Assembly: GCA_030142905.1 (NCBI GenBank)
Contig: JASJOG010000029.1
Coordinates: 403,501-467,500 of the forward strand
Reading direction: 5' to 3'
Length of the DNA stretch: 64,000 nt
From: Heliopora coerulea
Lineage: Eukaryota > Cnidaria > Anthozoa > Scleralcyonacea > Helioporidae
Below are positions 1 through 10,144 of the stretch, in pieces (positions within the stretch are counted from its first letter, which is position 1; every line of letters starts with the position of its first letter). The notes under the pieces are model-generated. The model saw nothing but the letters and a program-made list of their open reading frames with translations. It did no database searches and had not been told where the DNA came from. The position numbers and the translations under genes were made by a program.

Positions 1-309
1 TGGTTGGTGCTCGAGTTGTGATAATAATGATAAACTTTATTAGACACAGAATCCAAAAAGGCAACATTATTTATATTAGAGCTGTGTATGCTAAACTAAC
101 ATATAAATAAATAATTATAATAATATACAATAATCAATACTTAAAATAAATTATCAATAAAATAATGGTAATTAAAATTTAAAAGTAGAAAGTCAAACAT
201 TAGACCAAGAATTGCTATTGAAAGCCTCAATGAAGCAGAGTTTTGGTTGTTTCATTAGGACTATTGTACCGCTTTCCAGCAGATAATGAGAAGGAAAGAA
301 GGCCTGACT

Positions 310-1317
310 TAGAAGAGATCTTTCACAAATGAATATTATTTCGGGAACGTGAAAAGTTAGTCTATGATTACTTTCTTTTGTTTCTATTTTTTTTTCTAGG
401 TTCGTTTACTTGGTTTGTTGTTTGTTTTTAGGTTTCCGTACATGGGATATTGTCTATTAAAAGGTTAAAGTACATCGATCTGTTATGATAATCTAGGACC
501 ACGTCAAACTTCAAAGCGACGACAAAGGTATGCAGTTAATGTGGACTAGGCGCTCAATGGGCATGAAATATTTGGTAATAGGCGAATTAATATTGAAATG
601 ATAAGGGTAATTGGTTGAATCTAAACACTTCCATTGTTTCTATTTCACTATTCTCTCTTCTACCGTGTTTGTAATTCATGAAACTCCTCAAATATGCCTT
701 AACGTAGTGATAATAATAATAATTATTATAATAATAACAATTTAATAATGAAATAATAATAATAATAATAATAATAAAGATTGCAAGGACGTAAAATAAT
801 AATAACAATGAAAATCTAACAATTATGATAATGAGTACAATATAACAATAATAATAATACTGATCATGAAAATAATGTTAATAATAATGATAAAAATAGT
901 AAAAATAACAATAATAATGAATATTATAACGATTATAATAATCATAATTACGATAATAATAGCAATAATAATAATGATAATAATCATAATAATCATTGTA
1001 ATCCATCGAACGAGAAATTTGAAAGAATTCTTAGATAATTAGTTGTTAATGTACCTTCAGCTGCCTCATTGTTTAAGTGGAAACAAAATTCCTCCTACAC
1101 GGAAAAGATTGCTATATCTTTGCTTTGTTGAGGGCATGACTATTTTGTTCGAGGTAGTTTGTGTTAGGAAAATTTACTTGTTAAATTGAGAAAGCTTGGC
1201 TTAAGTTGAACCTTCTGAATTGACTTCGGCCCGGCCAGATTTGCTCACTGTTATTTCATCGTTGGTGACACGAGGATTTATCATTTGAAAAACGAACTAA
1301 GTAATTTTAAATCCATG
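310..1317. repeat. AT-rich low-complexity block with imperfect AAT repeats
   Basis: No gene is seen here. The stretch 705-1005 is an imperfect (AAT/ATT/AAC)n array. The part around 325-490 is a diverged copy of the sequence that leads into the minisatellite at 7225-7375 and ends in the same bases (gttatgataat). The third tandem copy carries the equivalent block at 18650-19660. Confidence 0.7.
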
Positions 1318-1658
1318 CTGCTTAGTTGAGTAACATTACCTAAAAGCCATTAATATTCAGAAAAGAAGAGTACAAAAGAGAAATATCATCTGAAGTTTAA
1401 TAGAGGAAAAAATGGTGAAGCGAAACAAGGCTCTTAAATGAAGCTAATTCCATTTGTATTCCATATTTTCTTTCCGAGATATTTGTCAAAATCGTAGTTC
1501 GAATTTGTATGTAGAAAACAAGCGTGAACGTAATAATCTTGGCTATTGATTTTCCAAGCGGAAAGCAGAATCGCAATATAAAGGTCAGAGCCCAGTTCAT
1601 ACTTCTTAAATGTATCGCCATAGTAAAAGAGGCAAGTCGAAAAGTTTTAAAACATGTT

Positions 1659-1696
1659 TACTGACGTTTCGTTGCGCATGCATCATCTTCATAGTA
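1659..1696 (-). ncRNA. Hammerhead-like motif, PLE-B 3' tail (degenerate)
   Basis: Read on the minus strand this gives TACT, ATGAAGAT, a stem (GATGC with GCAAC), CGAAAC, GTC, AGTA. The outer TACT/AGTA helix and the GAAAC segment are intact. The core begins ATGA instead of CTGA and the inner stem has one mismatch, so this copy looks decayed. It is compared with better copies at 3530 and 9651. Confidence 0.5.
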
Positions 1697-1779
1697 CAGA
1701 TTTACAAAGATTAGAGAAAACTGTATATGTTGATCTATAATTAAGTACTGGAATAATTGGACAGCTAAACTATAGAAAA

Positions 1780-2259
1780 TTAGGTGACTTGACAGGAAGT
1801 GACATGTATACTTAAGAGGAAAGTGTTAGAATAGAGAACGAGGTGCAGAAGATAGAATAGAGAAAGAGGTGTTGAAGAGAAATTTTCGTTGAAAGACGGT
1901 TTGCATTTAGAAATTAGTAAACTGTCACGAATGAGAAGTTTAAAGTTAGAGAAAGACCAGCAGGAATAAATGATGGAAAAATCGTTGGGAGAAATGACGT
2001 GATTAGTCTGACGAGCAAGAGCCTGGATACTAGAAGTAGGAAACAAAGTGGTTGCTAGCTTTTCCCCCGTCAAGGGCGAAACCCCCATGTATTCTGAGAT
2101 TCGCGTTTGTAAGTGGCGCCGTGTTTGGCCCAAATACAATGCTCTACAGCATTGGCACGTATAGATGTAGACAACACGCAATCTCATTAACATGGGGATC
2201 CGGTCCTTGAAAGGAAAGAAACTAGAGAACCGTCTTCCAGATTGAAAAATAAAACGCAA
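1780..2259 (-). pseudogene. GIY-YIG endonuclease domain of PLE-B
   Basis: This 159-codon open frame holds the C-terminal endonuclease of a Penelope-like element. A CxxC pair is followed by the GIY-YIG variant LYLGQT, the basic RRHLQTR segment and a later His. It ends in the conserved PSFNENFSSTPLSLF-type tail, with read-through into the 3' tail. The position where a catalytic Glu is expected (LLIRES in sister fragments) reads LLIRDS here, a Glu-to-Asp change shared with the copy at 10145-10624. The domain would nick target DNA for target-primed reverse transcription. It is cut off from an intact reverse transcriptase by frameshifts, so it is called a pseudogene. Confidence 0.85.
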
Positions 2260-2298
2260 AGAAACTTGTCGGAAAGCCGACGACCATAGTTTAGAGAC

Positions 2299-3117
2299 CT
2301 ATGTTCGGTTCTGTAGATCATGTGATCTTGTTAAAGGAAGCTTAAAATAAATGATATTTTTTGGAGGAGAATCAGAATCTCTTGTGTCGGGACAAAACAG
2401 ACGATCGAGAAAAACACGGACGCAATGATCAAAAAAAAAAGTCTCAGGATAACCATTCCTAAACACGAATTCCAGAGGTTTAAGAAGTTTAAGAACTTCA
2501 GCGTTAAAGTAGTGAAGAAAGAGCATATTTTAAAGTAGCGATCAAGTAGAGTATAGACGAGACCACGCTTAATCGATAACGGAAAAAAACTATCAAAACT
2601 AGTGAAGAAACCAGAGAAAGTTGGTTTCCGATAAACCGAAGTGGAAAAACTATCACAACGATCAATCAAAGTGTCCAAAATAGGAAGTGTAGAATCAGTT
2701 TCTAACTCACTAATAAACGTAATATTGGAAAGCTGTGAGTTGAGATGATCTAGAAAATTACGAGCATGATTACGAGTACGAAAAACAACAAAATAATCAT
2801 CAATATAACGAGAAAAAAAAGAGGTTTAAATTCTAAAGGCAAGTTGGTTAACCAACTACCTTAGGGGAAAGCCAAGAAGATATTACCAAATAAAGGACCA
2901 AGCGGGGAGCCTATGGCCACACAATGAACTTGTTCGTAGAGGGAGTTGTTAAATAGAAAATGACCATTCTTAACGGCTAAACATAACAATTTAGGTAATT
3001 GAAAAACGGAAAAGCCATGGTAAAGAGTTGCATTCTCAAAAGTTCATTAACAATAATGTCAATGGTGTCGTCATGTGGAACGTTAGTAAAAAGCGAGTTA
3101 ACAAGTGTGTTGTAGTG
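2299..3117 (-). pseudogene. Reverse transcriptase remnant of PLE-B
   Basis: Several minus-strand frames together give the PLE reverse transcriptase in order. First comes the SLFTNVP-D-TIDIIV segment (about 3117-3050), then a GSPLGP motif (about 2905), then RYIDDYFVVF with the catalytic YIDD (about 2790-2810), and then the CDSFSTSVYRKPTFSGF and KRGLVYTLLDRYFKI segments (2331-2678). The same segments occur in the better-preserved element at 41-42.8 kb and at 30.3-31.1 kb. Frameshifts and stops break it, and the N-terminal third is missing, so it is inactive. Confidence 0.85.
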
Positions 3118-3125
3118 GCGCCCTT

Positions 3126-3189
3126 GGGTTAGGATTAAGATTAGAGTTAAGATTAGGGTTAAGATTAGGGTTAGGGTTAGGGTTAGGGT
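3126..3189 (+). repeat. Interstitial telomere-like repeat at PLE-B head-to-head junction
   Basis: About 64 bp of TTAGGG-type repeats, partly as a 12-bp higher-order unit (TTAGGGTTAAGA) and ending in four clean hexamers. It lies exactly between the truncated 5' ends of the minus-strand PLE-B copy and the plus-strand PLE-B fragment. Confidence 0.9.
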
Positions 3190-3195
3190 CATCGT

Positions 3196-3451
3196 TACGC
3201 GAATCTCAGAACACATATGGATTTCTCCTTTGACGGGTGAGAAACGAGCAACCACTTTGTTTACTGCTTCTAGTATGCAGGCTCTTGCTCGTCATACTAA
3301 TCACGCCATTTCTCCCAACGATTTTTCCATCATTTATTCCTGCTCGTCTTCCTTTAACATTGAACTTCTCATTCGTGAGAGTTTCCTTGTTTCTAAATAC
3401 AAACCGTCTCTCAAGGAAAAGATCTCTTCTACACCTCTTTCTCTATTCTAA
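3196..3451 (+). pseudogene. GIY-YIG domain C-terminal half, PLE-B
   Basis: The open frame runs from [15 protein letters not shown] to SSTPLSLF and then a stop, matching the C-terminal half of the GIY-YIG endonuclease encoded on the opposite strand at 1850-2259. The catalytic Glu position is intact here (LLIRES). The CxxC and GIY-YIG core are missing because the element is truncated at the telomere-like junction, so it cannot be functional. It has the same length and end point as the fragments at 11633 and 31203. Confidence 0.8.
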
Positions 3452-3529
3452 TACTTCGCTTTTCCGTATCCCTGTCACTTCCTGTCAGGTCACCTAGTTT
3501 TCTATTAGTTAGCCGTATATGTATATCTA

Positions 3530-3568
3530 TACTCTGAAGATGTTGCACGCCGCAACGAAACGTCAGTA
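3530..3568 (+). ncRNA. Hammerhead-like motif, PLE-B 3' tail (well formed)
   Basis: Outer helix TACT (3530-3533) pairs with AGTA (3565-3568). The core CTGAAGAT (3534-3541) is followed by inner hairpin GTTGC/GCAAC, then GAAAC and the GTC that would be the cleavage triplet. The core has one extra U compared with canonical CUGANGA, and stem III would be the bare palindrome ACGT, which could pair only in a dimer. It is called hammerhead-like on structure, not on shown activity. Confidence 0.55.
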
Positions 3569-3887
3569 AACATGTTTTAAGACTTTTTGACTGGCCTCTT
3601 TTACAATGGCAATACATTTAAGAAGTATGAGCTGGGTTCTGATCTTTATGTTGCGATTACACGTGAACGTGTTAAAATTTGCGAGCGAATGACCAAGGGG
3701 AAAACGTTGTCTTGATATGAATATCTAAGCCCAACAGAGGATTTTTAATAGAACGGCCATAATGAACTCATAGTAGTGGAATTATGAATTATCTATTTAA
3801 CTAACTTTTTGTTGCTACATACGAGACATCTTCAGAATAAATAAACAATTAATTACAAGACTCGACTTAAATGACAATGCTGTATTA

Positions 3888-4298
3888 CAAAAACAGATCT
3901 GACATAATGAAACATGCATAAAAATTAGGAGAGAGTGGAAGGAGGAAAATCAAATCAAAGTCAGGAAAAGATCTATTATTTACATTAAGTGAAGGTTTCA
4001 CCCTCTCATTAGGTAAACTCTCACGAAGAGGAGGCTCAAAATTAGAGGGGCAGGAGCTTAAAATCGAAAATTCCTCTGAAGAAACGGGACGACCAGTGAC
4101 CCTATGATGAGATAGGACACTAGATAGTGAGGTGACAGAAACTGGTTTGCCAGTGTATGGCGAGATTCGCATATGCTCAGGCGTACGCGTCTGTAAATGA
4201 CGCGTAGTAACACCGACATACGAAAAGCGACAGCTTTGACACTTATAAAACACAGACCGAAAATTGTCATCTTGTGACTTGATATCCAAATGGAACAA
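3888..4298 (-). pseudogene. GIY-YIG endonuclease fragment of PLE-C
   Basis: This 137-codon frame has a CQSC pair, SYVGVTTRHLQTR (GIY-YIG variant with its arginine), a HHRVTGRPVS segment like the H-C-x-TGHPVS of the element at 41.1 kb, and PPLRES with the catalytic Glu. It is a second PLE family (C), 5'-truncated at about the start of the endonuclease. The 3' tail to about 3800 contains a degenerate hammerhead-like motif. It sits head-to-head with a plus-strand N-terminal PLE-C fragment beginning near 4312. Confidence 0.75.
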
Positions 4299-4335
4299 GA
4301 AACGGACAATTTGAATATCAAGTCACAAGATGACA
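4264..4335. repeat. Short perfect inverted repeat at PLE-C junction
   Basis: A 22-bp arm (4264-4285) is exactly complementary to 4314-4335, with a 28-bp loop. It lies at the meeting point of the two divergent PLE-C fragments. It is also present at 12698-12769 in copy 2. Confidence 0.9.
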
Positions 4336-4748
4336 AAATTCCGTTTGTGTTTTATTCTTTACTTTTTCAAATTGCCCCCTGGTTGTGGTTTTTGACACTT
4401 CTATTGGTATAAAACGCGAGGTTTTGAGTTTAGAAGTACGCATTCATAACAAGAGTACTTTTTCCGCCTGGTCATTAGCTCGTAACTATCTTGAAGAATC
4501 GACAGGTAATGGTTTACTTTAAAATTTCCGTAAGTTTCAACCTACCTAGCTGAAGCTTGGTAAAGCCAAGTTGGTTTTTTCTTTTTTGAAAAAAATGAAA
4601 GAAACATCGAGTGATGCCACAGTTCCTGAACTTGAAAGTCAACTAACTACCGCTTAAGAAAATGACTTGCTTACCACCATTGTCAACGGAATCTTCTGGA
4701 CGAATAAATTTTTAACAAACAATGTAATATTCGTGAACTCTATTAGTA
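4312..4748 (+). pseudogene. PLE-C N-terminal region fragment
   Basis: A frame with FLKKMKETSSDATVPELES (from about 4580) and a following LLTTIVNGIF-type segment matches the better copy at 33510-33680 (FFKKCKKHRVIPQFLNLKV). It also resembles the N-terminal linker of PLE proteins ahead of the reverse transcriptase. Homology to the 33 kb copy ends near 4748, where unrelated sequence begins. It is broken by stops and is a relic. Confidence 0.55.
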
Positions 4749-5796
4749 GATAGCCTGCAGGTATAGTCATGATGACATCAGCATGTTTGGGAGCTGTGAC
4801 CCGTGTCAAGTTAGTTCTCAGGTTGACCGTGTGAGACTGGTGCACACGCAGGCTGACAAGAAACGTGTCATACCGTTTAAAACGGGTTTGAAACGAGTAT
4901 TCACCGGAAAAACGTCAATACGTTTAAACTGGGCGCCAAAATTGTGCCACTGAGAAGACGTAAACAGTGCGACACTGCAATGTACACATGTAAATCATGA
5001 GAAAAATTATATCAGGTGTTTGTGACACGAATTATTGGAATTATCCTGTTTGAAATTTTCCCCGCATGTTCAGTCGTGTCATAGGTAATGTCTGTACTGT
5101 AAGGATTATAACATTTCTCTATAGAATATGGTATTTTGGTACAGGTTGAATATGGTGCATAAGATCGTTTGGCACAGCTAACTAGACGTGAAAGTATCTG
5201 ACCAAACTATATGTTTGTAAAATGTATTGGGGTGAAAGATGTGTTACAGAGATTCAAGTAGATCTCGATAATCGAGATATTGTTTATTTGAGTATCATAA
5301 ATTTACAAAATATGTACTTTTGACATTGTCCTTATGTATGATGATTTAGGTGAGAAACACGAATCTTCTAACCCCTGATGTTTGTAGTCACTCAAGATCA
5401 GTAGAGAATGAGCGTTGATGTCAGGCTTTTTATATGCATGTATAAACAGTGAATGCAGTATTTTTCAGAATGAAGGTTTGAATGCTGAGGAGAGTGAAGC
5501 GAGCAAAGTTTGGGAATTCAATGTGCTTGGCGAAGCAAAAATCATTGAAGCGTCGATGAATATTTAATTCTAAAGGATGACAGCACTATCCCAGTGTAAA
5601 TGTATCTTTTAAACCCATATTTTATGTGTAGATGTGTTCGGTGTTTTTCTCGGTCACAATGTACTCGTAAATTTAGAACTGTGATAAAGTTACAAATTTG
5701 TAGAAAAAACAATTCTATGTCTGAATCATCCTCAGGGTATTATGAAATGATAACTTCACAATTAACCTATACTGCTGAAGTCAAGTGAAAAATGTT
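4749..5796. other. Unassigned part of the tandem unit
   Basis: No gene is recognised. A small plus-strand open frame at 5600-5788 (62 codons, five Cys clustered in its first 35 residues) stays open in copy 2 with two substitutions. It has no signal peptide, and its start lies inside a plausible intron or acceptor context, so coding is unproven. Confidence 0.4.
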
Positions 5797-5867
5797 GACT
5801 CAAGCAGGATTTGAACTCGCACCTTCGGAATACTGGTCCGCCGCTCTACCTGTTGAGCTATCGAGTC
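5797..5867 (-). tRNA. tRNA-like gene or tRNA-derived SINE head
   Basis: On the minus strand, a 7-bp acceptor helix (GACTCGA with TTGAGTC, including one G-U) encloses a D-arm-like segment GCTC...GAGC (A box TAGCTCAACAGG), an anticodon-like arm with loop CCAGTAT, and a T-arm with B-box-like GAGTTCAAATCC. Position 33 is C rather than the near-invariant U, and one anticodon-stem pair is broken. It is therefore more likely a tRNA-derived SINE or pseudogene than a working tRNA. Confidence 0.5.
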
Positions 5868-6560
5868 CTCAAGGATTGGAGGGGAGTTTTTATCCAATTT
5901 AAATGCACGAGATATTCTCGCGACAACATCTGCACGTCTTACTTCACCTTTTGACTATCTGAGCTTTATTACTGTACATAGGTGAACGTTAATTTCACTT
6001 CCGTCGCAAAGCAAAGACCGGCTTAGCTTTATTGACTCTAATTAACTCTGTTGTTTTTCCGAAGTGCGTAGGCAGCCTAATATTCTTGCCGGCTGCGGTG
6101 ACAGGGGCAAAACCAGGAAATTCAAGGGGCAGAGATCGGGATGATAGAATCATAACACTATCGAGGCAATTTTAACTGGACTATATCAACGAAGCTTTGG
6201 GAAATGACGTCAAAAAGTTGTCACTAATAGGATACATATAATATTTTCACACAAAATGGAAACCGATCGCTACTCCCCACCCTCCTCTAGTTTCGCCCCT
6301 GAACGAAATAACTATCGTGGGGAAAAAAAAGACACTGGAAAAAGACCCACAAAATATTCCGGAGGATGGGCTGGAAATTAATGGAGGCCCATGCTCTTAG
6401 AACCACCCGGCCACAAAACAACCTTAATCCGTCGCTGAAGATCATGCACCTACCCAAAGAAAAGAAAAATAAACGGAACGATTTGCCGTGATATATGGTT
6501 ATCTGGCTTGGTGACAAACAACATCTTCAGACATAAACGCGACATAGGAATGACAAAATT
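5868..6560. other. Intergenic, no feature seen
   Basis: There is no supported gene or clear repeat, only spurious short frames. The same sequence follows the tRNA-like segment in copy 2 (14302-14994). Confidence 0.4.
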
Positions 6561-6570
6561 TTTTAAATGT

Positions 6571-6959
6571 TTTATTTCATTCTAGGCTATTGAACGTTTA
6601 CATGACATTTCGTACTAAATATCCAATGGCTGAATGCTCTAGCGGAATTTCTCTGCTTTACATACTTTAGTTCGTCAGTTACGGATGTCGTGCTCATCAT
6701 TCATATCGCCAAAGGAAGAGCCAGCGGAAAACATCCGGTGCCTGTTGATTTTAAAATTCCTCTTACGACCACAATTGCTTGAGATGCAATCATTTTTTAG
6801 TGCAATACAATTATTACAGCTTACTTTACTGTAGCACTGACTAAAGCACGGATTATAAATATCAGCTACGCAACGTGATTGGCATGACATTTTACCACTT
6901 GTGATCATGATCAAGGCCAATGTGAAGATTATCGGAGCGAAGAATTTTCTCATCGACAT
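6571..6959 (-). CDS. Small secreted cysteine-rich peptide A, copy 1 (CDS 6675-6959)
   Basis: This is a 94-codon frame on the minus strand. Residues 1-23 look like a signal peptide: a basic start (MSMRKFF), then the hydrophobic core APIIFTLALIMIT. Eight Cys follow between residues 26 and 63 with spacing CX3CX7CX3CX5CX2CX6CX4C. Directly after the last Cys comes GRKR, a classic amidation plus dibasic cleavage site, so the mature peptide could end at an amidated Cys with the basic tail removed. A splice acceptor (aaatttag) lies immediately before the ATG, suggesting a 5'-UTR intron. A poly(A) signal (AATAAA) sits at 6571-6576, about 100 bp past the stop. The gene is duplicated at 15109-15393 with one amino-acid change. 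The family is not recognised; a neuropeptide-like or toxin-like secreted peptide is possible. Confidence 0.75.
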
Positions 6960-7224
6960 TCTAAATTTAATTCAGAAATATCAATGTAGGTATCATATTT
7001 TTATTATTATTATTAACATAAGATTATTTTGTTCCAGCTAATGTCAGATAATTTTAATCGTGAAAAAAAGAGCTCTCGCTGAGAAAGAATTAAACTTTGT
7101 AACAAAATTTTAAAGTTAATGAATAAAGAAATGAATCCGCCATAGGAGGGATTGAAACTCTTCTTGGCCCGTACACTACTTTGTAATTTTACTCTGGCTA
7201 GTGCCAGATGATTTTACCTGTCAA

Positions 7225-7375
7225 GAGGAGATGTTTCGGAACGGAAAAGTTAGTTTATAATTATTTTCTTTTGTTTCTTTTTTTTCTTGGTTTGTTTACT
7301 GTGTTTTTTGTTTTATTCTGGGTTCCAGATATATCGGACTTTGTCTATTAAAAGGTTAAAGTACATCGATCTGTT
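7225..7375. repeat. Internal repeat leading into minisatellite
   Basis: This is a diverged copy of about 325-490 (and 18690-18838). All end in the same segment (tctattaaaaggttaaag ... ctgttatgat). Only here is the following TGATAAT expanded into a minisatellite. Confidence 0.8.
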
Positions 7376-8300
7376 ATGATAATAATAACAATAATAATAA
7401 TAACAATAATAATAATAACAATAATAATAATATCAATAATAAAAATAACAATAATAATAATAACAATAATAATAATAACAATAATGATAATAACAATAAT
7501 GATAATAACAATAATGATAATAACAATAATAATAATAACAATAATGATAATAACAATAATGATAATAACAATAATGATAATAACAATAATGATAATAACA
7601 ATAATGATAATAACAATAATGATAATAACAATAATGATAATAACAATAATGATAATAACAATAATGATAATAACAATAATGATAATAACAATAATGATAA
7701 TAACAATAATGATAATAACAATAATGATAATAACAATAATGATAATAACAATAATGATAATAACAATAATGATAATAACAATAATGATAATAACAATAAT
7801 GATAATAACAATAATGATAATAACAATAATGATAATAACAATAATGATAATAACAATAATGATAATAACAATAATGATAATAACAATAATGATAATAACA
7901 ATAATGATAATAACAATAATGATAATAACAATAATGATAATAACAATAATGATAATAACAATAATGATAATAACAATAATGATAATAACAATAATGATAA
8001 TAACAATAATGATAATAACAATAATGATAATAACAATAATGATAATAACAATAATGATAATAACAATAATGATAATAACAATAATGATAATAACAATAAT
8101 GATAATAACAATAATGATAATAACAATAATGATAATAACAATAATGATAATAACAATAATGATAATAACAATAATGATAATAACAATAATGATAATAACA
8201 ATAATGATAATAACAATAATGATAATAACAATAATGATAATAACAATAATGATAATAACAATAATGATAATAACAATAATAATAATAATAATAATAATAT
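7376..8300. repeat. 15-bp minisatellite, copy 1 (AACAATAATGATAAT)n
   Basis: About 60 units of a 15-bp repeat. From about 7483 to 8280 nearly every unit carries the GAT variant (AACAATAATGATAAT). The first units and the last 20 bp lack the G. Long open frames across it are artefacts of the 15-bp period. Confidence 0.95.
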
Positions 8301-9211
8301 GGAGGCCAAGACCCCTCGCTACTTCTTTTGAAAAAAAAAATAATAATAATAGTAATAATGACCTCATTGGCTCGTATGAACTGACTTTCCTCAATGATTG
8401 GGCACTGGAGTAGAACAAGCACAGCTTCAGCTTACTACGGGAATGTGGACGCTGCAGCCCACAAGAGTCTGGAGTGGCAGCTTTGGCAAGTGCCTGTAAC
8501 CCCTTAGCCAATGGTAGATAAGGCTCTTTAGCCTTGGATGGCAACTTGTCTAGTAGAAAGAAACTCTGACATAAAACCAGAAATAGGTAGGCAAGACATT
8601 GATTCAGAGACAGTGACCTCCATAAAACGAGCAGGCTTTGATGAGATGACCAAGGGAGTGGCGTCCCTGCCTTGCCAGCCGGGTAGACAGGTAGCCGAAA
8701 GCCTCAGTTTGCCTTAATTGGCCAGCAGCTGCAAGTACACTACCTTCGGGTGTTGGCAAACCTGCCCTGTTAGCCCAAGGACTAGACGAAAATCTGTACA
8801 GTAGGCTGATGCTCCTGACCTTAGTTGGTTGAGGATGAACCAGCCTTAAATGCTGAAACAGATCTGCTCTAGTCTAAGAATAAAACAATATTCAGACTTA
8901 ACCCTTGCAGTGGCACGCCTGAACTGACCTTAACTGGTGGGAAGTGCAAGAGTGTACTGTTAAGATCAAACTGGATATACTCATCGGGGAGTACTTTCAA
9001 ATCTTTAAAAGGCTGTACATCCCTTACTCCTTCCTGACTGGATAAGTTGGGCGAATAAGGGCTGGCGCGGTGGGTGTTTCTTAAAATCCATATTAATTGT
9101 AAAATTTCGTTTCCCCACAAGTTCCTTGAAATTTGCAATGTCTGTTGCTACCTTACCAGGCAGGATGCTGGGAACCCGTAGCAGGCTGAGACCACTTCCA
9201 CTGTTCTTAGT
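8301..9211. other. Unit-specific single-copy segment after the minisatellite
   Basis: GC content is higher than in the flanks. An 89-codon minus-strand frame (8869-9138) and another (upstream, about 8544-8360) look like pieces of a decayed minus-strand coding sequence, followed by AATAAA-type signals near 9245. I cannot name the family. It is nearly identical in copy 2 (17428-18338). Confidence 0.4.
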
Positions 9212-9533
9212 TGGGTGGTGTGCGAGTTGTAATAATAATGATAAACTTTATTAGACACAAAATCAAAAAAGATAACATTATTTATATTGGAGCTGTGTAT
9301 TATAAACTAACTTATAAATAAATAATTATAATAATATACAATTATCAATACTTAGATAAAATAAATTATCAATAAAATTATGGTAATTGAAATTTAAAAG
9401 CAGAAAGTTAAACGCTAGACCAGTAATTGCTATTGAAAGCCCTCACTGAGGCAGAGTTTTTGGTTGTTTCATTAGAACTATTGTACAGCTTTCCAGAAGA
9501 AAATGAGAAGGAACGAAGAACTGACGTAAAAGA

Positions 9534-9795
9534 CACAACCACACCCATTGCTTCTTGCCAAATATCACACCTCCATGACTAATACGACCGCCCACTTATC
9601 ACGGACGAGCCAGATACAAATACAGGCGAACCTGACCTTTACTCTCCTTTTGACTCTGAAGATGACCGCCGCTAAGGCTGTCGAAACGTCAGTCACTTCA
9701 ACCAACAGTCTTTCTCAAGACTACACTAACCTGGACGATCAACTTCCTCAAACATGTCACGATTCTCCCAGGTTCAAACCATTTACGAAACAACG
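9534..9795 (+). mobile_element. PLE-type 3' fragment replacing 310-1430 in copy 2
   Basis: This block is present only in tandem copy 2. It contains the best-formed hammerhead-like motif of the window and then a segment (accaacagtctttctcaaga ... ggttcaaaccatttac) that recurs at 35843-35928. Left of it the sequence follows copies 1 and 3; right of it copy 1 resumes at base 1431. It looks like an insertion with deletion of about 1.1 kb. Confidence 0.75.
9651..9695 (+). ncRNA. Hammerhead-like motif (best formed)
   Basis: Outer helix TGACT (9651-9655) pairs with AGTCA (9691-9695). Core CTGAAGAT (9656-9663) is followed by an inner hairpin GACcGCC/GGCtGTC, then GAAAC, then GTC immediately before the outer strand. 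Both helices differ from those at 3530 yet still pair. The core has an extra U versus the canonical hammerhead. Confidence 0.6.
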
Positions 9796-10023
9796 CTCTT
9801 AAATGAAGCTAATTCCATTTGTATTCCATATTTTCTTTCCGAGATATTTGTCAAAATCGTAGTTCGAATTTGTATGTAGAAAACAAGCGTGAACGTAATA
9901 ATCTTGGCTATTGATTTTCCAAGCGGAAAGCAGAATCGCAATATAAAGGTCAGAGCCCAGTTCATACTTCTTAAATGTATCGCCATAGTAATAGAGGCAA
10001 GTTGAAAAGTTTTAAAACATGTT

Positions 10024-10061
10024 TACTGACGTTTCGTTGCGCATGCATCATCTTCATAGTA
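10024..10061 (-). ncRNA. Hammerhead-like motif, PLE-B 3' tail, copy 2
   Basis: Same sequence as 1659-1696: intact outer TACT/AGTA helix, ATGA in place of the CTGA core, one inner-stem mismatch. Confidence 0.5.
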
Positions 10062-10144
10062 CAGATTTACAAAGATTAGAGAAAACTGTATATGTTGATC
10101 TATAATTAAGTACTGGAATAATTGGACAGCTAAACTATAGAAAA

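Larger units (their letters stand above)
1318..3125 (-). mobile_element. Penelope-like element B, minus-strand copy in tandem copy 1
   Basis: This is a 5'-truncated PLE read right to left. It holds reverse transcriptase core motifs (about 3117-2300), a GIY-YIG endonuclease (about 2259-1850) and a 3' untranslated tail with a hammerhead-like motif (1659-1696). The 3' boundary near 1318 is set by where homology to the third tandem copy stops and homology to 27960 begins. The 5' end abuts telomere-like repeats at 3126. A truncated second PLE-B copy lies head-to-head on the other side of those repeats, an arrangement known for Penelope-like elements. Confidence 0.85.
3190..3640 (+). mobile_element. 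PLE-B plus-strand 5'-truncated fragment
   Basis: This inverted partner of the PLE-B copy at 1318-3125 starts within the GIY-YIG domain just after the telomere-like tract. It runs through the stop codon and into the 3' tail with a well-formed hammerhead-like motif (3530-3568). Confidence 0.8.
1..9211. repeat. Tandem segmental duplication, copy 1
   Basis: The first 9.2 kb is repeated from 9212 with the same order of parts. By eye the body from about 1431 to 7375 matches 9796-15809 almost base for base, with scattered substitutions and small indels. The main differences are a longer telomere-like tract and a longer minisatellite in copy 2, and a replaced block near the start of copy 2. The first base of the window falls inside the unit, so the array may continue to the left. 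Confidence 0.95.

Noticed and set aside
1397..1621. 74-codon minus-strand frame (also 9783-9986)
   Set aside because: It lies in the PLE-B 3' tail beyond the endonuclease stop, and sister copies do not keep it open.
3885..4298. Possible host GIY-YIG nuclease (SLX1-like) gene
   Set aside because: The CxxC plus YVGVTTRHL and PPLRES layout and the inverted truncated context match PLE endonucleases, not a host repair gene.
5797..5867. Functional tRNA gene call
   Set aside because: The loop would read AGT, but position 33 is C rather than U and the anticodon stem has a mismatch, so it is kept only as tRNA-like.
7376..8300. Regular repeat array considered as a CRISPR-like array
   Set aside because: There are no spacers: units are contiguous 15-bp A/T-rich repeats in a eukaryotic genome.
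7348..8544. Long open frames of Ile/Val, Leu/Ser or Tyr/Cys repeats (also 15747-17671)
   Set aside because: They are open because a 15-bp repeat without stops in several frames is translated. Six-frame openness on both strands and no gene context mark them as minisatellite artefacts.
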